Shown here piece by piece: positions 17,050 to 25,777 of a stretch of DNA of 64,000 nucleotides (its first letter is position 1; every line of letters begins with the position of its first letter). Under the pieces are notes generated by a model that worked only from the letters and a program-made list of their open reading frames with translations, was not told the DNA's origin and did no database searches. A program made the position numbers and the translations under genes. The DNA comes from Murimonas intestini (GTDB lineage Bacteria; Bacillota; Clostridia; Lachnospirales; Lachnospiraceae): the NCBI RefSeq assembly GCF_024622195.1, contig NZ_JANKBI010000016.1, positions 1 to 64,000 of the forward strand, read 5' to 3'.

Positions 17050-17107
17050 GATACACTCCGTGAGATATACGGCAAAGCAGGGCATGCAGTTTCCGGATGC
17101 AGAAACT

Positions 17108-17156
17108 TTACCAAATCTTACCGTATCTTTACAAACGGCCTTAAACAGAATTTACA
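17108..17156 (+). promoter_or_regulatory. Pho-box-like direct repeats before the alkaline phosphatase gene
   Basis: TTACC at 17108 and 17118, TTACA at 17129, TTAAA at 17141 and TTACA at 17152 form five repeats spaced 10, 11, 12 and 11 bases. Together with the set before the first YibE/F gene this is strong internal evidence for one regulator. A -10-like TAGTAT/TATATG lies 10-18 bases downstream. Confidence 0.65.
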
Positions 17157-17163
17157 CTGGAAG

Positions 17164-17202
17164 AGTAGTATATGGTTTGTACAAAACATATACTACTTTT
17201 TT
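17164..17202 (+). terminator. Long palindrome and T tract between YibE/F and phosphatase
   Basis: AGTAGTATATG (17164-17174) pairs perfectly with CATATACTACT (17187-17197); the loop contains a second palindrome TTTGTACAAA. T residues continue to 17202. It can serve as a rho-independent terminator for the upstream YibE/F mRNA while its left arm overlaps the -10 region of the phosphatase promoter. It could alternatively be an operator. Confidence 0.5.
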
Positions 17203-17219
17203 CAATGGAGGAGAACATT

Positions 17220-18779
17220 ATGAAGTTTAAGAAGATCAGCGCTATCATGCTCGCAGCTGCAATGATTGCACCAACACTGGCAGGGACACAGGCAATAACA
17301 ACTCTGGCGGCAGAGGAGACAGAGGCAGAATCGGGGGCAGCGGAGGCTGCATCAGAGACAGAAGCAGCAGATTCCCAGACAGAAGCAGGGACGCCTAAGT
17401 ATATTTTCCTGTTTATCGGAGATGGTATGAGCTTCCCGCAGATCCAGGCCACGGCAGATTATCTGGGGACGACTGAGAGTGATGGGGGAATCCAGTCACA
17501 GGCACTTTCTTTCATGGACTTCCCGGTTGTAGGAACGGCGCAGACATATGACAGCACATCTTTTGCACCGGATTCTGCTTCAACGGCAACTTCGATTTCT
17601 ACAGGCAACAAGACTTACAGCGGTACTATTAACATGGATACAACTATGACACAGAAATTTGAGACTATCTCAGAAAAACTGAAGAGCCAGAAGGATTACA
17701 AGGTTGGAATCGTCACCACAGTAAACCTGAACCATGCCACGCCGGCTGCTTTTTATGCACATCAGGCATCCAGAAACAGCTACTATGATATTGCGATGGA
17801 ACTGACAGCAAGTAATTTTGACTATTTTGCAGGCGGAGCCCTCTTAGACCCCACTGGAGAGAATGAGGACCAGACAGATGCATACCAGGTGGCAGAGGAA
17901 GCTGGATATAAGGTGGTCAAGACACAGGCTGAGGCAGAAAGCCTGACAGCTGAGGACGGCAAGAGCATCGTGATCGCAGAGAACCTGGCAGATTCAGATT
18001 CCATGTCATATGAACTGGATGTGCAGGAAGCAGAGTGGGAACTGAAAGATTATGTGAAAAAGGGAATAGACGTCCTTGATAATGACAATGGATTTTTCAT
18101 GATGGTTGAAGGCGGCAAGATTGACTGGGCCTGCCATGCGAATGATGCAGGGTCCACCATCAATGATACAAAAGCCTTAAGTGACGCAGTAGAAGAGGCT
18201 GTCAATTTCTATAATGAGCATCCTGATGACACTCTGATCCTGGTGACAGGCGACCATGAGACAGGTGGTCTGACAATCGGTTATGCAGGGACAGACTATG
18301 ATACCTACCTGACAAATCTGGCTAACCAGAAAATATCCTATGCTAAATTTGACTCTGACTATGTGGCAAAATATAAAGAAGAAAAGACTGAGTTTACAGA
18401 TGTCTTAAAGGATATCAAGGAAAACTTCGGACTGATGGCCGGTGATGATCCTGATGCTGCAGAAGACTCCAAGCTGGTACTCACAGATTATGAGTATTCT
18501 CTTCTTGAAAAAGCTTATCAGAGGACCATGGATACAGGCAGTGCAAAGAAAGATGCAATGACTCAGGAAGAATATGTGTTATACGGCACATATGAGCCTC
18601 TCACAGTAACGATCACACATCTTCTCAATAATAAGTCAGGAATCAATTTTGCATCATATGCACATACAGGACTTCCGGTGCCGGTATTCGCAGCAGGAGC
18701 AGGCGAAGCGCTGTTTGAAGGTTACTATGACAATACAGATATTTATAAAAACCTTGCGGCCCTGACAGGTGTAGAATAA
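17220..18779 (+). CDS. phoA: Secreted alkaline phosphatase
   Basis: A 519-residue PhoA-family phosphomonoesterase that releases phosphate outside the cell. The signal peptide (1-30) ends at a TLA-AEE type site with no lipobox, followed by a Glu/Ala/Thr-rich linker (31-58). Motifs: IGDGMS (Asp68 metal ligand), PDSASTAT with nucleophile Ser119, NLNHATPAAFYAHQ, EGGKIDWACHAND and TGDHETGGL, all part of the two-zinc/magnesium site. GGAGGAG precedes the ATG. An ATG at 17172 lies in the palindrome and is not used. Pho-box-like repeats upstream predict induction by phosphate starvation. The symbol is given by family. Confidence 0.92.
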   Translation: MKFKKISAIMLAAAMIAPTLAGTQAITTLAAEETEAESGAAEAASETEAADSQTEAGTPKYIFLFIGDGMSFPQIQATADYLGTTESDGGIQSQALSFMDFPVVGTAQTYDSTSFAPDSASTATSISTGNKTYSGTINMDTTMTQKFETISEKLKSQKDYKVGIVTTVNLNHATPAAFYAHQASRNSYYDIAMELTASNFDYFAGGALLDPTGENEDQTDAYQVAEEAGYKVVKTQAEAESLTAEDGKSIVIAENLADSDSMSYELDVQEAEWELKDYVKKGIDVLDNDNGFFMMVEGGKIDWACHANDAGSTINDTKALSDAVEEAVNFYNEHPDDTLILVTGDHETGGLTIGYAGTDYDTYLTNLANQKISYAKFDSDYVAKYKEEKTEFTDVLKDIKENFGLMAGDDPDAAEDSKLVLTDYEYSLLEKAYQRTMDTGSAKKDAMTQEEYVLYGTYEPLTVTITHLLNNKSGINFASYAHTGLPVPVFAAGAGEALFEGYYDNTDIYKNLAALTGVE

Positions 18780-18782
18780 TTT

Positions 18783-19961
18783 ATGTTTAATAAGTTAAAA
18801 GGGAAAGATAGAAAAATTTCAAGAGAAAGTGTATGCTACCAGCTGCCGGTGATCTTCTGCCTGGCACTGGTAGTGCTTTTGCTTATACTGCCCACAGGCT
18901 TTGAGGATGCCGTGATCTATAAAGGCACAGAGCGCTGTGCAGCTGAGGTAGTCTCTGTAAATGACAGCAAGATCATCAGCACAGGGCTTATAAAATCAGG
19001 GGAACAGACATGTACTGTGAAGTTTCTGGGCGGGGCCTTTAAAGGCCAGGAGGCAGACGGCTTTAATATGCTCTCAGGCTCCCTGCAGACAGATAAGATA
19101 TTCCAGGTGGGGGATAAGGTGCTGGTGGTCATCAGCCACAACGGCGGGGAGATAATGTCAGTGAACCTCATAGACCATTACCGCCTTAATAAAGAATGGA
19201 TACTGGCAGGCTGTTTTGTCCTTCTGCTTATCCTCTTTGCAGGAAAGACAGGGATCAGGGCGGTGCTGTCCTTTGTGATTACTGTACTGATGATCTGGAA
19301 AGTCATGGTGCCTGCATATCTGAACGGGATGCAGCCGGTACTTGTGGGGCTGGGGATCGTCCTGGGGCTTACAGTTATCATTATATCTCTTGTGTACGGA
19401 TTTGACAGGCGGTCCCTGTCAGCAGTCTGCGGTTCATTCCTGGGGATCATAACCACATGCATACTTGGTATTATATTCACAGATGCGTTTAAGATACATG
19501 GGGCGATCATGAGCAATTCAGAAAGCCTTCTTTACAGCGGATATGAGCATCTGAATCTGACACAGATATTCATGGCCAGCATATTCATAGGATCGTCGGG
19601 GGCAGTTATGGATCTGGCAGTAGATATCACGTCTGCCGTCAATGAGGTGGTAGAGAAAAAGCCGGATATAGGCTGGAGAGAGGCAGTGCGCTCAGGCATG
19701 GCAGTGGGGCGCGCAGCCATGGGAACCATGACTACGACTCTGCTGCTTGCTTATTCCGGGGGATGCGTGGCACTGCTCATGGTATTCATGGCACAGGGCA
19801 CCCCCCTGGACAATATCCTGAATTATAAATATGTGTCATCAGAGATCCTGGACACGATAGTGGGAAGCTTTGGACTTGTGACAGTTGCGCCATTCACAGC
19901 CCTTACTAGCGGATTCTTTCTTGCTTCCGGGAAGCAGGGAAGAAAAATTGAGAAATCCTGA
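18783..19961 (+). CDS. YibE/F family membrane protein (second copy)
   Basis: A 392-residue paralogue of the protein encoded at 15970-17049 with the same plan: N-terminal helix (about 22-42), external domain of about 100 residues, then seven or eight helices, and the signature GSSGAVMDLAVDITSAVNEV. The two differ widely in sequence, so this is an old duplication or two subunits of one complex. It begins three bases after the phosphatase stop with only a weak ribosome-binding site, so it is co-translated. It ends two bases from the convergent NUDIX gene. Confidence 0.88.
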   Translation: MFNKLKGKDRKISRESVCYQLPVIFCLALVVLLLILPTGFEDAVIYKGTERCAAEVVSVNDSKIISTGLIKSGEQTCTVKFLGGAFKGQEADGFNMLSGSLQTDKIFQVGDKVLVVISHNGGEIMSVNLIDHYRLNKEWILAGCFVLLLILFAGKTGIRAVLSFVITVLMIWKVMVPAYLNGMQPVLVGLGIVLGLTVIIISLVYGFDRRSLSAVCGSFLGIITTCILGIIFTDAFKIHGAIMSNSESLLYSGYEHLNLTQIFMASIFIGSSGAVMDLAVDITSAVNEVVEKKPDIGWREAVRSGMAVGRAAMGTMTTTLLLAYSGGCVALLMVFMAQGTPLDNILNYKYVSSEILDTIVGSFGLVTVAPFTALTSGFFLASGKQGRKIEKS

Positions 19962-19963
19962 TG

Positions 19964-20647
19964 TTAATCAAAATATGTTTCCCAATGATCTGAACTGTAT
20001 GCATCAAAACACATCTGCAGCTGTTCCCGGCAGACTTTCTCTTCAGCCAGAGTCGGGAGGTCAGACATGGAAAAGTAATCATATCCTGTAGTTTCGATGT
20101 TGGGAATGAAGCCGCCGCCCTGCTCCCTGCACAGGATGAATATCTTGCAGATGCGGAAGGCATAGCGAGGTTTGTTGTGCTTCTCACGGTCCATGACAGC
20201 AATCACCCTTTGGGGGAGAACATGGAGTCCCGCTTCTTCTTTCACTTCTTTTACAATATTTTCATAGACAGAGAGGGTGACATCAACCCATCCCCCAGGC
20301 AGAGACCAGGTACCGTTATTTTCATGGACAAGAAGTATTTTTCCCTGTCCATTGAAAATAGCGGCTCTGGAGTCCAGCTTCGGTGTCTGGTATCCAGTCT
20401 CATTACAGAACAATCCCTTTATTTTTTCCACAGGTTCATCCGAGCAGATGCTCAGCATATGAGCTGAAATATCCCTGATACGTTCATAACGTTCCAGGTC
20501 AAACGCATCCTTTCCATAATGCAGGCCAGCTTGTGCCAGGCCCTGGAGCTCTATGATTAATTCAAGGAGCTTATCTGTGCTGTAGGAAGATATGTTTTTT
20601 GTTTCGTCAATTGCTTTTGTGTCCTGGTTTGTATTTATTTTGCTCAT
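19964..20647 (-). CDS. NUDIX hydrolase with NUDIX_N-type N-terminal domain
   Basis: A 227-residue pyrophosphohydrolase. Residues 15-75 are a helical N-terminal domain seen in ADP-ribose pyrophosphatase-like NUDIX proteins. The NUDIX box follows SLPGGWVDVT and contains NIVKEVKEEAGL. The metal-binding EVKEEAG core is intact, while the first Glu of the GX5E pattern and the Arg of REU are replaced (Leu/Ser and Lys), as in some members of this subfamily. AAGGAGG lies 14 bases before the ATG, rather far. It is the last gene of the marR-MATE-NUDIX operon. Confidence 0.88.
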   Translation of the reverse strand: MSKINTNQDTKAIDETKNISSYSTDKLLELIIELQGLAQAGLHYGKDAFDLERYERIRDISAHMLSICSDEPVEKIKGLFCNETGYQTPKLDSRAAIFNGQGKILLVHENNGTWSLPGGWVDVTLSVYENIVKEVKEEAGLHVLPQRVIAVMDREKHNKPRYAFRICKIFILCREQGGGFIPNIETTGYDYFSMSDLPTLAEEKVCREQLQMCFDAYSSDHWETYFD

Positions 20648-20684
20648 GTCAGGCTCTGGTGCCTCCTTCCGTTTGCAGTCTGTC

Positions 20685-22103
20685 TTAACCGGCTATGGTT
20701 GCAGCGGCTCCAGACCCTCCGGATATCTCCTTCTGTTTTGCGTTCAGTTCCTTCATCTCACGGACGGAGAAGAATACACAGACTACGGCGGCAGCGGCAT
20801 CTGCTATGGGTCCTGCATACATAACACCGTCGATTCCCATAAACAGAGGGAAGATGACGATCAGCGGCAGCAGGAAGATGATCTGCCTTGTGAGGGACAT
20901 GAAAACACCCAGCCGGGACTTGCCTATTGAAGTAAAGAAATTAGAAGATACAGGCTGGATGCCGTTTGCCAGTGTCAGGAACATATAAATCTTGAAATAG
21001 CGCTCTGCAAAGGTAAAGTACATATCGCTTCCCTGACCGAAGATAGATATGATCTGGCGGGGGAAGAGCTGGAAGCAGAGGAAGGCCACAAAGGAGAGGG
21101 CTGTGGCTGTGCCCACTGCAAGCAGGAAGGTCTTTTTGACACGGCCGTATTTGCGCGCCCCGTAATTAAATCCTACAATGGGCTGGGTCCCCTGGGAGAT
21201 ACCTATTACAATAGCCATGAAGACCATATTAACTTTTGCAATGATGCCTGCGCAGGCCAGAGGGATCTCGCTTCCATAAGAAGAGAGGGCGCCATAGTGT
21301 GACAGAGTATTATTCATTACGATCTGTACGATGGTCATGGCGATCTGGTTAAAGCAGGCGCTGGCCCCAAGGGCGAATATTTTTTGGCAGTGCCTCAGAT
21401 CCAGGCGGAAGCTGTCCTTTGTCAGCCTGATATGTTTAAAATGGAAGACATAGCGGAGGCTGATGCAGAAGGATATGATCTGTCCTGTGATAGTGGCAAT
21501 TGCAGCACCTGCCATCCCCATATCAAATACAAAGATAAGGATGGGGTCCAGGATTGTATTGACTATGGCTCCCACCAGCATGGATGTCATGGAATACCTG
21601 GGGCTTCCGTCCGCCAGTATCAGCTTGCTGATGCCTGTATTTGCAATCAGGAACGGGAAACCGATAGACGTGATCCTGGTATATGTCTGGGCATAGGGAA
21701 GCACATCCTCCGTAGCCCCGAAGAATTTGAGCATTGGAGTCAGGAAGAGGACAACTATGATGAACAGGGAGAGCCCGAAGACGGCCATGAGCATCATAGC
21801 GTTCCCCGCTGATTTGGATGCTTTTTTATCGTTGCCCGCGCCCAGTTCAAGTGAGAAGTTCGAGGCGCCTCCTATGCCCAGCAGCAGGGAGATGGCAGTA
21901 CATGTGGTGGACAGCGGAAATGCGATATTAGTGGCGGCATTTCCCAGCATGCCCACGCCCTGTCCGATGAATATCTGGTCCACAATATTGTAGAGCGCCG
22001 TGACGAGCATGGAAATGATACAAGGTATTGCAAAATTAATAAGTAGCTTAGATTCTTTCTGATAACCCAGGGGATTGTCAGCATCAATAGATGTTGGCTT
22101 CAT
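20685..22103 (-). CDS. MATE family multidrug/Na+ antiporter
   Basis: A 472-residue membrane protein with twelve predicted helices in two homologous halves, close to MepA-type MATE exporters (IPCIISMLVTALYNIVDQIF, and GISQGTQPIVGFNYGA in the second half). It exports cationic drugs or metabolites. I chose the ATG at 22103 because CGGAGGAAT lies nine bases ahead of it; an in-frame ATG at 22133 lies before that site. It overlaps the end of the marR gene by 20 bases, so repression by MarR would control both. Confidence 0.93.
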   Translation of the reverse strand: MKPTSIDADNPLGYQKESKLLINFAIPCIISMLVTALYNIVDQIFIGQGVGMLGNAATNIAFPLSTTCTAISLLLGIGGASNFSLELGAGNDKKASKSAGNAMMLMAVFGLSLFIIVVLFLTPMLKFFGATEDVLPYAQTYTRITSIGFPFLIANTGISKLILADGSPRYSMTSMLVGAIVNTILDPILIFVFDMGMAGAAIATITGQIISFCISLRYVFHFKHIRLTKDSFRLDLRHCQKIFALGASACFNQIAMTIVQIVMNNTLSHYGALSSYGSEIPLACAGIIAKVNMVFMAIVIGISQGTQPIVGFNYGARKYGRVKKTFLLAVGTATALSFVAFLCFQLFPRQIISIFGQGSDMYFTFAERYFKIYMFLTLANGIQPVSSNFFTSIGKSRLGVFMSLTRQIIFLLPLIVIFPLFMGIDGVMYAGPIADAAAAVVCVFFSVREMKELNAKQKEISGGSGAAATIAG

Positions 22104-22554
22104 CCATAAATTCCTCCGTTCTTTCTTTTTCATTTTTATTCAGTGCAAAAGCGTTCTCTCCGGCAGTCCGGAGCATTTTCAGGAAAACCAGCCTCTCTTC
22201 CTGGGAAAAGGGGGAGAGCAGTTCTTCCACACAGTCCAATATTATAGAAAGGATCTTATCATAATCCCGGACCGCTTTATCTGTGGGATAAAGATGATAA
22301 GTCCTCTTATCAGCCCGGCTTGGGTCCTTTGTGAGATATCCTTTTGTCTCCAGTTGTGCCAGGGCACGCGTAATATTGCTTGGGCTGCGGTAAGTAGTCT
22401 GGAAAATACTGTCCTGGGTGATGCCCGGATTGTCGCAGATCCTCAGAATATAGAAATACTGGCTGCTGTTGATATTGAATTCAGCCAACTTCTTATCCAG
22501 ATAGCTGCTGTAGCTCCGGTCCAGGATAGAAGCCCATTTAAATAGTTCCCTCAT
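22084..22554 (-). CDS. MarR family transcription regulator
   Basis: A 156-residue winged-helix repressor. The recognition segment reads ITQDSIFQTTYRSPSNITRA, followed by LAQLETKGYLTKDPSRADKR, the beta-wing motif (DxR) of MarR proteins. AAAGGAGG precedes the ATG at 22554; an in-frame TTG upstream lies in the operator. It heads an operon with a MATE exporter and a NUDIX hydrolase, the usual arrangement of a drug-responsive autorepressor. Confidence 0.94.
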   Translation of the reverse strand: MRELFKWASILDRSYSSYLDKKLAEFNINSSQYFYILRICDNPGITQDSIFQTTYRSPSNITRALAQLETKGYLTKDPSRADKRTYHLYPTDKAVRDYDKILSIILDCVEELLSPFSQEERLVFLKMLRTAGENAFALNKNEKERTEEFMDEANIY

Positions 22555-22572
22555 GATGCCTCCTTTATGTAA

Positions 22573-22604
22573 TTGCTTACGCAAATAACTGTTTGCGCAC
22601 GCAA
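22573..22604 (-). promoter_or_regulatory. Double palindromic operator of the marR operon
   Basis: TTGCTTACGCAA (22573-22584) and TTGCGCACGCAA (22593-22604) are two copies of a TTGC-N4-GCAA palindrome whose starts are 20 bases apart (two helical turns). They lie between the -10 box and the marR ATG, right at the expected transcription start, which fits autorepression by a MarR dimer on each site. Confidence 0.65.
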
Positions 22605-22606
22605 TA

Positions 22607-22635
22607 AGTATAGACCATTTTCAGCCTGAAGTCAA
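22607..22635 (-). promoter_or_regulatory. Promoter of the marR-MATE-NUDIX operon
   Basis: On the minus strand TTGACT (plus-strand 22630-22635), a 17-base spacer and TATACT (22607-22612). This is a near-consensus housekeeping promoter, directly followed by the operator pair. Confidence 0.8.
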
Positions 22636-22648
22636 TAAATAAAAGATA

Positions 22649-22677
22649 TTGGAAAATCCCGCTGTATCATGTATAAT
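22649..22677 (+). promoter_or_regulatory. Promoter of the 22731 gene
   Basis: TTGGAA (22649-22654), a 17-base spacer and TATAAT (22672-22677), 54 bases before the ATG. It is back to back with the marR promoter but does not share its operator. Confidence 0.7.
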
Positions 22678-22730
22678 GAAAAGTACAGTTCAGTGACGGC
22701 CGTCTAAAACGCATACAAAAGGAGAAGGAT

Positions 22731-23312
22731 ATGAAACCTGAAGAGAAGAAAAAGGTAAGAAAAAAAATCACTGCCGCGTCTATCATACTGCTGGTGCTGG
22801 TAGTGGGGTATCTTGTATATACAATAGCCAGCGGAAACAGCAATGAGACAGTGTTCAATATTGTCGTGGGAGTGTTTCTTGTACTTTACTGGCTGCTGCT
22901 GGATGTGGCAGAGCCAAAGCTGACAGGAGATCTGGAAGGCCTGGATGGGACAAGGATGAGGGCATTTTACCGCAGCGTACTGCTGGGATTTGCGGGCTAT
23001 GCCGGACTGCTGTATTTCCTGGTGGGAATCGGAAGCAGCAGCACAGGGCTTCTGGGTGTTATCGTCTATGTGCTGACTATCAGTGCAAAGAGAAGGGCAA
23101 AGGAAGAATATCTCGGTATCGCAGATAAACAGAGGGCAGAAGATGCAGGAAGCCGGGATGAGGATGTCAATGATGCCGGGGGATATATCACAGATGATGA
23201 GAATATCATGGAGAATAGCGCAGATGAGAAAGTTTGCGGGCCAGACGGCGGTCAAGATATAAAGACAGAGCCTGAGGATCATGACGCATGTAACCGTGAA
23301 GATACTGAATGA
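22731..23312 (+). CDS. Four-helix membrane protein with acidic tail, unknown
   Basis: A 193-residue protein. After a basic start (MKPEEKKKVRKK) come four hydrophobic helices (about 13-34, 42-62, 83-101 and 104-121). The last 65 residues are hydrophilic and acidic (rich in Asp, Glu and Gly) and probably disordered in the cytoplasm. AAAAGGAGAAGG precedes the ATG. It is followed 42 bases later by the ferredoxin/ASKHA gene. I do not recognise a named family with confidence. Confidence 0.75.
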   Translation: MKPEEKKKVRKKITAASIILLVLVVGYLVYTIASGNSNETVFNIVVGVFLVLYWLLLDVAEPKLTGDLEGLDGTRMRAFYRSVLLGFAGYAGLLYFLVGIGSSSTGLLGVIVYVLTISAKRRAKEEYLGIADKQRAEDAGSRDEDVNDAGGYITDDENIMENSADEKVCGPDGGQDIKTEPEDHDACNREDTE

Positions 23313-23354
23313 TTACGAATTCTGTAAAAGGATAACAAAAAAGGAGAGGATACT

Positions 23355-24914
23355 ATGGAACATGTGCTGAAAATAGCAGATGAGGGGAAGGGGTATCCGC
23401 TGACCTGCAAAGAAAATGAAAGTATTATGAATGCCCTGCTCCGGCAGGGCATTTATGTCAGTGCCGTGTGCGGGGGCAGGGGTACTTGCGGAAAATGCAG
23501 AATACAGGTAGTGGAAGGTGATCTTCCAGTCACCCCTTCTGATGAGAAGAAACTGAAAAAAGAAGAGCTGGAGGCCGGATTCAGGCTGGCATGCAAGGCA
23601 GTTCCACAGGGGGACTGCACGATACGCCTGCATTTCCAGACAGATGAAGCATTTAATGTGGTAGCCGGCAGAGAGAGCGCGGCGGCGCGTGAGAAGGCGG
23701 CTTCTGGATATGCCATAGCGATCGACATTGGTACAACCACGCTTGCCATGCAGCTGCTGGATTTGGACACAGGCAAAGCTGCCGGGACTTATACAGGCAT
23801 TAATCACCAGAGAGCCTACGGCTCTGATGTCATATCCAGGATACAGGCGTCAAATGACGGCAAAAAGGAGCTGCTCAGAAAGAGCATCTGCCGGGATCTG
23901 CTGGCGGGCATCAGGGAGCTGACAGGAAGCATGGGAGTGGAGAGGGACCAGGTGAAGGAGATCGCCATAGGCGGAAACACCACTATGGGCCATCTGCTGA
24001 TGGGATTCTCCTGTGAGCATCTGGGAATCTTCCCGTTCCGGCCGGTAGATATCAGCACCATCAGAAGGCCCTTCAGTGAAATACTAAAGAGTGATGAACT
24101 AGACTGCGATATTGTACTGCTGCCCGGGATCTCCACCTATGTGGGAGGAGATATCACATCAGGCCTGCTCTCCTGCGGATTTGCAGAAAATGAAAAGGTC
24201 TGCCTTCTGGTGGATCTGGGCACAAATGGAGAGATGGCAGTGGGGAACAGGGATAAGATCTTTGTCACATCCACAGCTGCGGGACCAGCCTTCGAGGGCG
24301 GAAATATTTCCTGGGGAATGGGCAGCGTGGCAGGGGCAATCTCAAATGTAAAAATTACAGACGGGAAAGCCTCAGTGACTACCATACAGGGTGCAGAGCC
24401 TGAAGGGCTGTGCGGCACGGGGGTCATTGAGACAGCTGCTGAGCTGGTGAAGGCAGCGCTTGTGGATGAGACGGGGCTTCTGGATGAGGAATACTTCGGG
24501 GAAGGGTTTCCGCTGGCGGAAGCCGTCTCAGGAGATACCATTACATTTACCCAGAAGGACGTGCGGGAGATACAGCTGGCCAAGGCCGCGGTCCGTGCAG
24601 GAATGGAGACGCTCCTGCTGCGCTACGGAGTGGTTTATGACCAGGTAGATACACTTTATCTGGCAGGAGGTTTTGGATTCCACATCGACCAGGACAAGGC
24701 TATAGATATAGGGCTCCTTCCAAAGGCCTTTGAGGGCAGGATAAAGGCTGTGGGAAACAGTTCCCTCTCCGGAGCGGAGCAGTACATACTGGATGAGGAA
24801 GCGAAACAGAAGGTGGAACATATCATAAAGATATCCAGGGAGGTGGAACTTTCCACAGACCCGGATTTTAATGAGCTTTATATGGATCATATGTATTTCG
24901 AGCGCGATGAATAG
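23355..24914 (+). CDS. 2Fe-2S/ASKHA-domain corrinoid-activating protein (DUF4445, RACo-like)
   Basis: A 519-residue protein. The N-terminal plant-type ferredoxin domain has cysteines 39, 45 and 48 (VCGGRGTCGKC) and 80, enough for one 2Fe-2S cluster. From about residue 115 the ASKHA ATPase fold begins (AIAIDIGTTTLAMQLLDLDT), with DLGTNGEMAVG and LAGGFGFHID further on. Characterised relatives use ATP to reduce and reactivate the cobalt of corrinoid methyltransferase proteins. AAGGAGAGG precedes the ATG. No corrinoid protein lies next to it; the closest possible partner here is the UroD-like protein at 53968-55041. Confidence 0.88.
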   Translation: MEHVLKIADEGKGYPLTCKENESIMNALLRQGIYVSAVCGGRGTCGKCRIQVVEGDLPVTPSDEKKLKKEELEAGFRLACKAVPQGDCTIRLHFQTDEAFNVVAGRESAAAREKAASGYAIAIDIGTTTLAMQLLDLDTGKAAGTYTGINHQRAYGSDVISRIQASNDGKKELLRKSICRDLLAGIRELTGSMGVERDQVKEIAIGGNTTMGHLLMGFSCEHLGIFPFRPVDISTIRRPFSEILKSDELDCDIVLLPGISTYVGGDITSGLLSCGFAENEKVCLLVDLGTNGEMAVGNRDKIFVTSTAAGPAFEGGNISWGMGSVAGAISNVKITDGKASVTTIQGAEPEGLCGTGVIETAAELVKAALVDETGLLDEEYFGEGFPLAEAVSGDTITFTQKDVREIQLAKAAVRAGMETLLLRYGVVYDQVDTLYLAGGFGFHIDQDKAIDIGLLPKAFEGRIKAVGNSSLSGAEQYILDEEAKQKVEHIIKISREVELSTDPDFNELYMDHMYFERDE

Positions 24915-25001
24915 AACAGCTTCCCGCGGCATATAATCAAGTGATATTGACAGGAATGCGGCTGGCCGGACTGGGGGCAGCTGTGTTTACGCGGGGATTT
25001 C

Positions 25002-25733
25002 ATGGGAAAATTGTGGGAAAGCAGATATACGATATGTCTTGAACTTATGGTTCTGTTTATGCTTACAGGCGCATTTTTATATGGAAAGTTTCATGAGGAT
25101 ATAAGCGCGGGAGGGACATCAGGCAGCATTCGTGCAGACCAGCCTCTGGCTGAGGACGGGGGAGAAACAGATGATGTGAAGCCCAAAATAGCGCTGACCT
25201 TTGATGACGGCCCTCACCCTGTTTTTACACCCAGGCTTCTGGACGGTCTGAAGGAACGGGGAGTCCATGCCACATTTTTTCTCATAGGGAAAAATATCAT
25301 CGGCAATGAAGATATAGTCAGGCGCATGAAGGACGAAGGCCACCTGATCGGCAATCATACATACAATCATGTCCAGCTGACGAAATTAAGTGAGGAAAAG
25401 GCATGTGAGGAGATCATCAAAACAAACGACCTGATATATGAGGTCACAGGATCAGGGACAGAATTTATCAGGCCCCCGTTTGGGTCATGGAATGACAATC
25501 TGGAGTGCGGGATCGAGCTGATCTCCATACTTTGGAGTGTAGATCCCCTGGACTGGAAGACAGAAGACACCTCTGCCGTAGTGAACAGGGTAGTAAAGAA
25601 TGTAAAGGAAAATGATATCATCCTGCTACACGATTATTATGGATCATCGGTTGACGCAGCCCTGCAGATCGTGGATATCCTCCAGAAGGAGGGCTATGAG
25701 TTTGTCACAGCTGATGAGCTCATACTGGAATAG
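25002..25733 (+). CDS. Membrane-anchored polysaccharide deacetylase (NodB domain)
   Basis: A 243-residue CE4-type enzyme. One N-terminal helix (about 10-28) anchors it or acts as an uncleaved signal, then a short linker leads to the NodB domain. The metal site is intact: the Asp pair in LTFDDGPHP and the two histidines in HTYNH, with RPPFGSWN and ILLHDYY later. It probably removes acetyl groups from peptidoglycan or another cell-surface polymer, like PgdA and PdaA. The ribosome-binding site is poor (GCGGGGATTTC). Confidence 0.9.
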   Translation: MGKLWESRYTICLELMVLFMLTGAFLYGKFHEDISAGGTSGSIRADQPLAEDGGETDDVKPKIALTFDDGPHPVFTPRLLDGLKERGVHATFFLIGKNIIGNEDIVRRMKDEGHLIGNHTYNHVQLTKLSEEKACEEIIKTNDLIYEVTGSGTEFIRPPFGSWNDNLECGIELISILWSVDPLDWKTEDTSAVVNRVVKNVKENDIILLHDYYGSSVDAALQIVDILQKEGYEFVTADELILE

Positions 25734-25777
25734 GTGTCATCAGGCGGATAAAAAACAGAAAAAGAAAAGGTATAATT

